Shown here piece by piece: positions 18,454 to 33,500 of a stretch of 64,000 nt of DNA. Source of the DNA: Burhinus oedicnemus (lineage: Eukaryota > Chordata > Aves > Charadriiformes > Burhinidae); NCBI GenBank assembly GCA_008921705.1, contig VFFE01007500.1:2966587-3030586 (forward strand). The letters are read 5' to 3'. Position numbers and translations under genes: made by a program. The notes beneath the pieces were generated by a model that saw nothing but the letters and a program-made list of their open reading frames with translations, was not told the DNA's origin and did no database searches. The stretch's first letter is position 1, and the number at the start of each line of letters is the position of its first letter.

Positions 18454-19369
18454 GTACTGCACTCTAACCTTTTTGGTTTTTAGTGTGTTAATGCGAAAGC
18501 ACGGTAGACTTAGTCATGTAAAATGTATACGCCTCTTTGGCCAAAATCTGTTCTTATTGACATTTAGGAGCTCCACTGATCTGAGTGACAAGGATAGCCA
18601 AAACCAGCTATATGTAGCCCATGCTACTCAACATTAAAAATCTGCCAAATGCCAGGGAGACAGAGCATGGCCCTGTAGTACAATCAGAAAGTACCAGGGC
18701 ACAGTTATAGATGGGATGAACAAAATATCTATGTAGCTATTCAGAAAACAAAAATATGGATACAGATTAGAAATGCACTAACAGTCACATGCTTTGCAGC
18801 AAATGGGGTCTACAGGATAGGGGTGCATTGGCAATCAGGCCTCAGCAACTCTTCCCTGAACGGCACGTTCCTGTTCGTACTCCACGTATTTCAAATTGGC
18901 TTTGATAGGTATTTTGGAAATGCTTGAATGCAAGGCCAGACGCTCGCAGGTCAGCAAACTTTCCTGGAAAGCCAAGCCCCTTAGTCTGGAGACAAAACCT
19001 GCAAATCAGGATGAAATATGAGCTGTGATAATGTCAACAGCTCATGTTGTAGGGCAGTAACAACATCCTTCATTGCACTGCCCTTCCTGTGCCGGTTACT
19101 GACCGAAGAACATGTTAACACTGCGGTGACACCACATTCTTCTCTGCTTATTTGGCTTCTTCCCGTTACATTGCCAAGAGCCACTTTAGCATCTGCCCTC
19201 TCGTCATACATGTCGAGATCTGGAAGCTAAGTGCTAACATGCCCGCCAAGCAGTTCCCAGCTCCCCCGCAGCAGGCAACTGGGACTCCATTTCTCGAGTG
19301 GCTTCAGGAAGGTGCCCAGGCAGGAGAGAGGGGGAAAGGAGAATGTCATAAAAGGTAACCCTCTGATAG

Positions 19370-19606
<237 letters not shown>

Positions 19607-20101
19607 TAAGATGGCAGAAGAGCAAGAATAACAATTTGCAGTGACATGTATATACATTGATGGTCCTCTCTGAGGTCCTTGGGCATGGGTCAAGAAACTT
19701 ACACTGATGACATCTTATTCTTGGCTGGGAACAGTTTTCCTTCTGAGAGTCCCATTTCTTTCCAAGTCCACCGCCTTTGCATAGAGTGAGCCTAGGTGGC
19801 CAGATGAGATTAGATGAACATCAGACTGGAACTGAGTAAAAATGCAAGAATATTTCACATTTCGGCATATAGCGTCATTGGAGGCCAGGTCAAAATGTGA
19901 AGTTTCAAAAATGTTCCTGGGACAAGCCCTCATGATGCTGAGAGGCAGAAAAGAGGAGTGTGCTTGCCATGCTCTTTTGTTTTTTCCCTGGCGTCTGCCA
20001 CTGGCCGTTGAGAAGGACCTTTCTTCTCACCAGTAGGCCAGCCAAGTCCAGCTTTCCCAGAATGACTGCAAGTCTGATTTACAACTTCCCTATGTAAGTA
20101 G

Positions 20102-23283
<3,182 letters not shown>

Positions 23284-23490
23284 TAGGTGTATGCCATCAG
23301 GGGGTCACAAGCAGCATTGCATGGTGTGTTTGTGATGGGCGCTGTGGAACAGGAAGGGATGTAAATGAGAAGGAAACTTCCTAGCTCAGTTCAGTCTGTC
23401 CACACAGTTTGTCCAAGGGAAGTCAAGTGACATACACTATGCCAAAATGTTCCTTTGCAGAAGACCTGAATGAACTGTAATGAACAGTAA

Positions 23491-23694
<204 letters not shown>

Positions 23695-24086
23695 TAAACA
23701 GATACACAGGATCTTACACTCTGAACCATCATATAGGAGTTGATAGGCACCTAATGAATATTCTGTCTCTATGCTAGAGAGAATGTTCTTACTAAAAAGC
23801 TGAAGTGTAATCTGGTTTTCCACTCGGTGCAGAAAAATCCTGCAGCACCTCAGCATCATAGTGGGGCGACTAGTCAGCAAAGAGTTAAAAAAGAGCAGTT
23901 TTACCTCCACTCCTTCAGCAGAATCTGGCTCTGCCAGCAGAGCTGTAGCTCTTGTCTAGAACACTGACAGAGCATTTTCCTTATCATTTCGGATCTGGTT
24001 CACAAAGAAAACTCGCATACTTCCTTCCATATTAAGTGTATTTCATATTACTAAGATATTATCCTGCAGCCTAGCAGATTTGCTAA

Positions 24087-24512
<426 letters not shown>

Positions 24513-24830
24513 TAGGAGGGGAGGCATCATCCCCCCTAAATGTCAGCCGTGAGATCCCTTTAGCAGAAAAAAATGACAGCTTTTTTGCCTTTCTCTTGTG
24601 TTTGGTTTCAGCCGTTGCTGTTGATGTGTTTTGGGGATTGATGCCTATGGTGAGGGGAAAAAAGACAAAATGTAATGTTTTAGAATATCCCCTGTGTAAC
24701 ATTTCATTACTGAGATCTAGTGCACAAATCAGAGATAGTATGGAATACAATCCTCTCTTATGTGCTTGAAGACACATGAATTAAAATGTAAAAGGATGGA
24801 GTAACTGAAGTAAGCCTTTTCCTTTGACAG

Positions 24831-24893
24831 GAAAACATTTTGCAGAAGGTTGTGATGACTGCCTTTGCAGACCGCACGGTTGTAACAATAGCG
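24831..24893 (+). CDS. ABCC9: ABCC9 exon ~37: last constitutive coding exon
   Basis: 21 codons, phase 0, acceptor tttgacag, donor gtaagt at 24894. It encodes ENILQKVVMTAFADRTVVTI then Ala. The next residue is the NBD2 switch histidine, which comes from whichever terminal exon is joined on. Confidence 0.96.
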
Positions 24894-26050
24894 GTAAGTA
24901 TTGATGCCAGCAAATCCTCTCTTTCCTCATTCCTCAGGCAGTTAATCTTGCCTTTCCCCAGTTAAACATCACTATATAAAACTAAAAACATCAAAAAATA
25001 GAACTAAAAGACAAGGTCAGAATATATCCAGATACTAGAACAAGTCAAGACACGTACTATCAACCTGAAATTTTTCATTAAATGCTATCTTGCAAGTGGG
25101 CCAAACTGAAACATTTAGATCTGAAGAAGGACTTTACAGCGAACTTGAGCATCTACACTGTCTCCAAGAAAATTTTAAGTCATTTGCACCAAAAAATTGA
25201 AACTGGACCCACGGGTTACACCATTATTGAAAGTTGAGTCAAAACCTGGATTTGAATTTTGCCTCTGAAGTCTATGCATGCAGAGTGTCTACAATCATGG
25301 CACAAATTTATAAAAGGAGCTGAGATCTTGTTGGTGTGGTTTCTCAAGTTGGGTTATCTTTTCTTTCAGAATAAAAGGTTGGGTTTATGGCACAGGTTTT
25401 AAAAGTTGGAATCAATGGGAATTGCTCAAAAATTACTATCTGTTCAGCTAAGGGTTTACGATATTTTTTCCTGTTTTCTGGCCATTTCTAGTGCCCCAGA
25501 GTTCCATATATCTGTGCAGATATGCACGTGTATGTGCACACATGTACATGTATACGCACGTACACACATACGCAGTGTTCCACCTTGTGACGGCAGACTT
25601 ACTCAACAAACAGATGTTTTATCCACGAGATAAATACGTGTTTCAACAGCTGTTTCGTTTGCTTTGTCTGGAATCCAGTCCTGCGGTTAGAGATTAGAGT
25701 TATGCCTCCCGGACTCTAGTTTCAAGTCTGTCAGTGACTAGTTTGTGTCAAGCAAACCACTTAACCTAGCTCATTTACAATAGGCTGTAAGGTTCTTGGA
25801 TGTGTAAATGCTGAAGATGCTTGCAGTAAGCGTATTCTCCTTCCATTACATGCCATTCACATTTTCAGTATTGTCCTTCTGACTGAAATCTCACTTTCCT
25901 TTTGCTTTGCCTTTCCAAAGTTGGTGTCTCAAGCAAAATGGCACACCTTAATATTTAGCTTTCCTCACAGAGTTGGCTTAATTTCCTTCCTCTCTTCATT
26001 CAATGGCTGATCCTTCCTTCACCCACCTGTTTTTCTTTTCTTTTTTCCAG
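24894..26050 (+). other. ABCC9: ABCC9 intron before the alternative exons
   Basis: 1.16-kb intron. It contains an alternating CA/TG-rich patch at about 25520-25572 and ends in a long pyrimidine-rich tract (about 25975-26048) before the SUR2A exon acceptor. Confidence 0.75.
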
Positions 26051-26188
26051 CATCGCGTATCTCACATCTTGGATGCCAATATTGTCCTAGTCCTTTCTGA
26101 GGGCTTTCTAGTTGAATGTGACACTGCCTCAAACTTACTCCTCAAAGAGGACGGCCTGTTCACCACTTTGGTGAAGACTCACAAGTAG
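26051..26188 (+). CDS. ABCC9: ABCC9 exon 38A: SUR2A C-terminus
   Basis: 45 codons plus TAG, directly after acceptor ttttttccag. The peptide starts [20 protein letters not shown] and ends [14 protein letters not shown]; mammalian SUR2A has the same layout (HRV, then 42 isoform-specific residues). The His is the NBD2 switch histidine. In mammals the SUR2A tail is used mainly in heart and skeletal muscle and sets nucleotide and drug sensitivity. A donor-like site, TTTG then gtagtt, lies at 26231. It would make a 180-nt cassette that splices on to exon 38B, so 38B would serve as 3' UTR in SUR2A mRNA, as I recall for the 176-nt mouse exon. The exon's frame is intact. Confidence 0.95.
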   Translation, partial: HRVSHILDANIVLVLSEGFLVECDTASNLLLKEDGLFTTLVKTHK

Positions 26189-26230
26189 ACTCTGTCAGCC
26201 CACACTATTCACAAGACTTCTGGCTCTTTG

Positions 26231-27054
26231 GTAGTTATTTTTACCTCTTTACTTTCCTTTCACTCTGCTTCCTTTCTACTGGACAGCTTCTGAGACGACA
26301 GTGCAAGAAGGTGTTTATTGTGTGGTTCCTGGGTTTGTTTAATTTCATGACTATTTGTGCTAATCGTATTTATCTAAAGCTTAGACAGGCAGCTAACACT
26401 GAATCTATAATGTTAGAGGAATCCCTCCATAAAGTAATCCCTGACCTTCAACCTTTATCGTGAAATATCACACTTTTAGAGTTCATCCTGTCTATACCTG
26501 ACTGGCTGTATTGATACGGCATTGAAATCAGACTCAGCCTGGTTTCATTCCTGTTGCCTGTGGGGCTAAACTATTGCCTGTAGCACCCAAAAATTTAATC
26601 TTAGAGGGAGCTAATTGAATTACAGAAGGAGATAGCCGAGGAGTGCCCTCAGGCAGATGTAGAGCAGACAGTCAGGGTACAGAGACCAAGGAGCGGAGAC
26701 GGGATGCTAAGCCACCTGACAGTGCAGGCATGCCCAGGACATTTCTCGCCCGTATTTCCTAAAGGGGAAGATGTTTGTCAGTGATGCTGTAGGATTTATT
26801 CCAACAGCTGTGCTGTCCATAATGGCAATTAGCAGACCGAGAGTGAAGTGCATGCTTAAGTATTTTCAGGCTTGGTGCCAGAGGCTCTAAAGTAATTGGA
26901 GATCTCTTCAGATTAAAGATAAAGTACAAGGACCTACTCCAAATACCACAAGGATAGCCTTTCACCAACTTGGTATGCCTTGCATTAGGCCCGTTAATGA
27001 ACTGCAGTGAGAATTATCATAATGAAAACTTCTGTATGCTTTTCTTTACGGCAG
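26231..27054 (+). other. ABCC9: ABCC9 intron between 38A and 38B
   Basis: 824 bp between the predicted donor of the SUR2A cassette (gtagtt at 26231) and the SUR2B acceptor (tacggcag ending 27054). No repeat was recognised. If 38A is skipped, this is part of one 2.16-kb intron from 24894. Confidence 0.6.
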
Positions 27055-27192
27055 CATCGGGTTCACACCATCCTAACGGCAGACCTGGTCATCGTCATGA
27101 AGCGAGGGAACATTTTAGAATATGACACGCCTGAGAACCTACTTTCTCAAGAAGACGGCATCTTTGCTTCATTTGTCCGGGCTGATATGTGA
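27055..27192 (+). CDS. ABCC9: ABCC9 exon 38B: SUR2B C-terminus
   Basis: 45 codons plus TGA, after acceptor tacggcag. It begins [20 protein letters not shown] and ends [15 protein letters not shown], almost identical to mammalian SUR2B and similar to the C-terminus of SUR1. It supplies the NBD2 switch His when exon 37 is joined directly to it. In mammals SUR2B is the broadly expressed and vascular form and pairs with Kir6.1, the product of the next gene. It has the same length as 38A, with 20 of 45 residues identical by my count. Confidence 0.97.
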   Translation, partial: HRVHTILTADLVIVMKRGNILEYDTPENLLSQEDGIFASFVRADM

Positions 27193-27380
27193 AAAATTGC
27201 ATGATGCATTTTGATAGCTTATTTTTAAACAAATGAAATGCAAGTATTTTCTATTCAATGTAACATCACTTCTATCTTTTTTTTTTAGAGCATCTTTCTT
27301 CACACTTCCATCTTCCAAAATAATAAAACCTATTGCAATATATGTATGCCTCAAAGCAATAAAAATGCCACTTCATTCAA
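27193..27380 (+). promoter_or_regulatory. ABCC9: ABCC9 3' UTR start and poly(A) signals
   Basis: After the SUR2B stop, AATAAA hexamers lie at 27322-27327 and 27358-27363, giving a short 3' UTR. Further hexamers at 28754-28759 and 28762-28767 could end a longer form. Which are used cannot be told from sequence. Confidence 0.6.
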
Positions 27381-27394
27381 AAGCTATTAAACTT

Positions 27395-27400
<6 letters not shown>

Positions 27401-27433
<33 letters not shown>
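27401..27433. repeat. (CA)n microsatellite
   Basis: An uninterrupted CA dinucleotide run of about 33 bp just downstream of the ABCC9 poly(A) signals, or inside a longer 3' UTR if the distal signals are used. Confidence 0.98.
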
Positions 27434-27436
<3 letters not shown>

Positions 27437-30180
27437 GAGGCAGAAGTTTTTATTTCCTGGGAATTTGGCATTTTTCTTAGACTTTTTAGTGACTTCCTTT
27501 TCTTTTACAGGGAGCAAAAGAATGCACTGCTCTTATAAACTGCATATGTTACACTGGAACCAGCAAACAAATCGTGCAGTTTGTCAAGGAAATGAGAGCT
27601 CCCCAGAAGCATTCTGTCCCCTGAGGGGAAAAACTAAAAAAAAAAGCAAATCCAACCCATAACACTTGGGGCAATCTGCTGCATTCCAAAGGCATAAACT
27701 TTGCTCTTCAAGTTGTAGTGGAGGAGCAGTGAATGAGGAAAAGGAATTTCATCAGAAATAAGGAAATTCTTCCTGTTCTTCACTTCAGTTTGCACACTAT
27801 AGTTGGCAGAGTACTATTTTTCAGTGCAATGATGGCTTATCCCTACAGCCAGTTCCTAGAACCGTATTTGTGCTGCAGACTTTCTTCAATCAAAGATGCA
27901 AACCATCCTATGATTAAGCATGCTTTGATAGGCTTATAGAGGAATTTTGTACAGTATCTTAAGACTTTGTATTAAAAATAATCTGAATTTATAAACTTGA
28001 TATTAGCTAATATTCTACTTAAAATGGCGCATAATTAGCCAACCAGTAATTGTTTTGTATGTCTTTAGTCCTTCACATTATTTTTTATCCTGGGACAACC
28101 TTTCTTTTCCTGTACATATTTCTGGCATATCTCTAAATCAGATCTAGTCCAAGAAGGTACGATTTTCAAATTATTTCTGTGTCTTCAAGAAATCAGGTCA
28201 ATTTAGATACATATTTACACCGTACAGCTTTGAAAAGGTTGCCTGCACTTGACTAATGCATACGGCTAGATTCTGAACCATGACAACTGCACAACGGCCA
28301 CTAAGCCTCCAGAAGGAGTTTCACAGACACTTTCAAAGGTGGAGCTTGAGACATCAGCTTCACTAGTACTATTCAATTCTTGATCATTTATTGTTATAAT
28401 ATTTAGGAAGAACTCGGTGTCACCTTAAGCCTATTTCTAGTGTAATGAAAAGAACATAAGGCAAAACATACTTGGCAAAAAAAATGCTCTGAATTTTGGA
28501 GAAGTTGTAGGACTTAAAATTTGGATTACATTTAGTCTGGTAGTGTAAAAATGATACAGTGGTTTATCTTTTCTTTTTTTTTCTCCATCTTAACTCTTGG
28601 AAATAAAAGCTGTGCAACACAACTAAACAAAAAACCCCAGTCTTGAACATTTTACGAGGGGAACTACTTCTGTGATTTCCCTGTCTACTGCTGTGAAAAG
28701 TTTTTGCTCTTTTCTGGATTAATTCCCTGTGTTGAACTTTGTCATACAAAGAAAATAAAAAAATAAAGCAGATGTTTACAGTGGAAGTGCATGTTGTTAC
28801 ACAGATTTCAGAGCCAAAAGGCCAAAATCATTCTTGACTTAATTGCATTGTCTTCAGCGAAAAGCTAATTGGATTCATTGCTGTCAGACTCAGTCAGTAT
28901 GAAGATGAAGTCCACGTAACTTTGTTTTTCTGTGTGTCTTTGATGACGATGCAATCCTGGTTTAAGTGGCACCTACTAGTTCAGTGAGATCCCAGTTCCC
29001 ACTACATGAAATGGCTGCCATGGGCCTGGGATTGTGTTGGGGATCTTTTAGTACTTAAGAGGGTCCAATAATTAGTACCTCTTTCCTCTTACATTTGTCC
29101 CAGAGCCATTACAGGAGTAAAAAGCACATTCTTTGCTCAGCCATCCCTCCGTGTTGAAACGTGTAGAAAAGAAAATGTCTTAGGGACTGAGAAAAACCTG
29201 AGAAAAACGCTTCATCCATTTTGATGGAGGTGTGCAGGAATATTGACCCTAGTATTACATCCAAATTGCTTGGTCAAAGTGCTCAATGATCATTGTAGCA
29301 TATCCCACAGCTGCCCAGCAGGTTTAAAAGCACAATTTGATTCCTAAAGCAATTAATCTTATTCAACATACACAAATCCCAAGACAGAAAGCAAACATAA
29401 ACCAACTCCTATAAACATACCAGATCTCCTTGCATTATAGCCATGTGCATATGATGTTATATACTCACCAAGGGCTTAGGCTGAACTTTGCTTTTTTGTG
29501 TTTTCCTCTAATGGAGGAGGGTGTTCCCAACAGCTGCACAGATGCTTTGTTACTAAGAAGGCTGAGAAAGGGACAAAGTCTATGAAACAAATTTCTCTTC
29601 ATTTCATGTAAAGCTCTTAAATGCATCCCCTTTAGGAGCAGTTTCCTTAGGCTGTGGCGCATACATGGGCAAGGAAACACCAGCCAGGAGATTTTGCTTC
29701 TTTGACTCTTGTCACAGTGCCTCTTCTGCCAGTCAGCCCTTATTCTCTTGCCACATTCTCTTACCCTCCTGCTTGTATCCCTGAATGCTCCTTATCCTGC
29801 CTGTGGCCTCCCACTCCTTCCTGATTTAGCTCCATACCCTCTGCTCCATTTCCTCTCTGACACAGCTCTGCACTCGTTCTCCTTCCCCCTGGCTTTCTCC
29901 AGCTTTCTATCATAACACCCCTCCTCTTCAGAGGGACACTTACTCTAGTGTCATCATGTTTTGGGGTTAGTTTTGGGGTTTTTTCCCAAGCATTACACTA
30001 AGCAAGCTTTCGTTATTGTGATATTATGCTTTAGAACTATTAAGTTTTTCCTTTTACAAAGGAGCTTTGAATGCGAATGCCAGCCATGTGTATATGTGAG
30101 AGATCCTAACTTATCTGCATTTCTTTTCCTGTTAAGTGTTTCTGTGACAGAAGAAGCAAAATAGGAGGAGTTGTTGCCAA
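27434..30180. other. Intergenic or distal ABCC9 3' UTR
   Basis: AT-rich DNA with no gene or transposon recognised. The proximal 1.3 kb may be distal ABCC9 3' UTR, because poly(A) hexamers recur near 28754-28767. Confidence 0.6.
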
Positions 30181-30523
30181 TCACAGGATCATAGAATCAC
30201 AGAACGGTACAGGTTCGAAGGGACCTTAAAGATCATCTAGTTCCAACCCCCCTGCCATGGGCAGGGACACCTTCCACTAGACCAGGTTGCTCAAAGCCCC
30301 ATCCAACCTGGCCTTGAACATTTCTGGGGATGGGGCCTCCACAGCTTCCCTGGGCAACCTGTTCCAGTGCCTCACCACCCCCACAGCAAAAAATTTCTTC
30401 CTAATATCTAACCTAAATCTCCTATGTTTCACTTTAAAACCGTTACCCCTCGTTCTATCACTACACTCCCTGATAAAGAGTCCCTCCCCATCTTTCCTGT
30501 AGGCCCCCTTCAAGTACTGAAAC
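30181..30523 (-). mobile_element. CR1 LINE 3' end, minus strand
   Basis: The 3' end of a second CR1 copy lies antisense to the genes. On the plus strand it opens with the CR1 terminal repeats (caggatcatagaatcacag), then the reverse complement of the usual tail. On the minus strand it translates to FQYLKGAYRKDGEGLFIREC, FRLDIRKKFFAVGVVRHWNR and FKARLDGALSNLV, the end of CR1 ORF2. Similarity stops abruptly near 30523, the 5' truncation point typical of CR1. This frame is better preserved than in the intronic copy. Confidence 0.94.
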
Positions 30524-33500
30524 TGCTTGTGCAACGGCTTGTGGAGCCACAACAGTGTTTCTCAACCTTCGACTTGCAACCAGTGGGTTATCTTTCCCAC
30601 TCCTTGAGCCGAGTCTAATGGCTGGCACAGATGAGACTGCTCCCTTCCTGTACGTGGCCTTTTGTCAAACTCGTAACAGCTAGCTGCTTGTCGCTGCTTC
30701 TCCTAGACTAGAAATATCCCATACAACCTCTGTGTTTATTACAGAGCCAAAACTTAATTGTGCCAGGAAACACACTGTAGGGTTTTTTAAGTAGTTCTTG
30801 AAGCAGCTCCACAAGCCTCTGCCATAAAGCAACACTGCTGGCAGGTAGCAAGGGGAAACTCTTCCCTCCTCAAGATCCAGATCTCTCCATCTATTCACTT
30901 TGCTGGGGATCTACATCAGCACAGTGAATGCTGGGATTCATCTAAGGTGAATTATTTTGATGATGTTTTCCAGGGAATTGTTGCTTGAAAGATGACGAGA
31001 ATCTCCTTAAGAATAGCTTTGCCTGAACCACTTGTGTTCTGCTAATTATTATTTACGCTTCAGGGATTTTGGGAGCATGACAATTATTTGGACTTGACAT
31101 TTCAAACAATACAGTTACCAAATAGGAAAGTTGCTTTTTCTTTTTTTTTTTTTAAAGGAAATAAATCAAGTCAGTGTCTGTGAACTCCTAATTCTGAGCT
31201 GAGTTGCTGACTTTGTTGCTGATTTTTTTGTAACTTCAAACTTGTCTTAGATTAATATACGTTATTTCAAAGAGTCCCTTATAACTAACTGTTCGTACTC
31301 CCTTTTCTTTGTTATGAAGACCTCTTAAAACTACCTGGCTAAGTTTGCCATTTCACGTAGAGCATGTTGTCTGTATGTGTGTGTGTGCTTATATACAAAA
31401 TTACACACACGATCTTCTGTTCTGAAGAAGAATATGGTACAAGTAACTCAAGGTTCATTTCCTTTCTGTTCAGAAGAAAGGTTTCTGAGAACAAAAGCAT
31501 GCTCTTTTCGATGGCAGGCAAAGATCCACCATCACTCAGTCAGTGGAGGTGCCTGTCTCTCACCCACATCTGCAGGAGGAGCCTAGGCAATGAGCTTGAA
31601 CTAGATGTCTGCCTTGTCGACGGCTAACGTTATAGCCTCAGGGAGCCTCCGAGAGGGGGAGATAGACAATCAGTGGGATCTTTAGCCATGTATAAATGGA
31701 AGAGGATGCACTGATCCATCGGCATTTCCTGCAAGGCAGACAGCCCTATAGAAGTTTGGGATAGCTTTGATAAGCCAGGGGCATAAGCAAGGCAAAGTTT
31801 GCAGGGAGAGGTCATTGCATTGTTAGGCAAATTGATATGCAAAAGAAGTATCTCAAGGGTTTATAAGTTCTAGTTTCATTGCAGACCTGGAAAAGCTCTT
31901 TATTTGCAAGAGCATGCCTGCTTTTTCCAACGGTATCATCCAGCTGAAAGAATATATTATCAAAGACTTCTCCAGAGCTTGGACGAGCTGCTTCTAGGTT
32001 AGTGCGAACTAGCAGAACGCCTCTGCTATAAATTAATACACCTCCACTGAATTCAATCAGTACCAACATGAATATGGCCCAAAGGATTTGGTATCTCATT
32101 ATACGTAAAACCTCTGTCAGCAAAAAGTAATTGTATTGAATCTTGTTTTCTTAAAATACAGATGACATCAATTTTGAATATGGTCAAGCAAGTCTCTTCA
32201 AACTTCCTACACAATAAATTGTTTGATGTAATTATTTGTGTTCTTTTTGCTTCCAAAAGCAATGGGCTCTTGTGCTTTGTGGTGAAAAGATGCCGATACA
32301 TTCACGTACAATTCTGCTAACATGTCATGAGAAGTTGAAGGAAACATCACACATACATTTTACACAAGCTATGTAGGCATTTTATCACAAATGGTGATAC
32401 AATGTATTTGAGGCAAATAGTTACCTTTATTAAAAAGCTGTGGACAAGGGCCACGTTTTCATTATGTTTCCATTATAGAGTGGCAAAAGTTGGAGTATGT
32501 TGCCCTTGCAAGCGCTGCGGCCCAGGGTCCACAGTGTGATACTGCCAGTAGAAACCAATTCTAAAACAACTAGGGAAACCACACTGCTACTTGTTAAAAC
32601 CTCTTTGGAGCAATGATTCTCCCATAAGATGTGTTTAAAAGCAAAAATTAATTAAGCACATTTGCGATTTTATATCTTCAAGTAGTATCTTTTGAAAGCC
32701 TAATTTAAAAACAAAATATGTTATGTAAATTCTCTGATATGAATTCAATGATGGCATATAGAGAGCTCTTTAGTTTCTTTGGAAATAAATCCTTTCAAAG
32801 GCAAAACGAAGACAGTACTAAAAAAAGTCTGAAAACAAAACTGTAAATCAAATTCTTCATTGCCATGCAAACATCCCAATCATTTCCACATTGGTTTTTT
32901 ACTGCTCTGGTTTTTCTCTACCAGGACTGACCTCTGTGTGGAATTGTGGGGAAAGATTATCAGGTTTTCAAATTATCAAAATTATTTCAAATTGTTGTGA
33001 GGCAGAAGTCCTCTGACTCTTACAAATCAGCAATGTGCTGATGCTGTTTTGGCAGGACAGCTTAAAGTATCGGCTTGTATGAAGCCATGGAGTTCAGAGA
33101 AGCTTCCAAATGTAATCCTTCAAGAGAACACAGATTTTTAGAAGAGTCTTAATCTATTTACTACATAGTTATTATTAATTATTCAGTATTGATAGCATCT
33201 GTCTGCTGCTAGGCACTACCCATGCAAACATAACAGACGTTCCCGGCAGGAGCTGTTTATTTCTCTAATATAATAAGCCACATTCTAAAGAGACTATAAA
33301 CAAGCAGTCATTTAAAAAAACATATATATTTTTAAAAATTAGTTTCTATATGGTGTAGTTGACATTCATCATGTGCAAGGTGCCTTCTTTCATTTTCACT
33401 GAACACAGAGATTTTCACCCTATGAATTACTATATAATAATACAGCATTCCGCTCACATGTTACCATCTTGCACATTTCACTGCCCAGTGCACTCATTCC

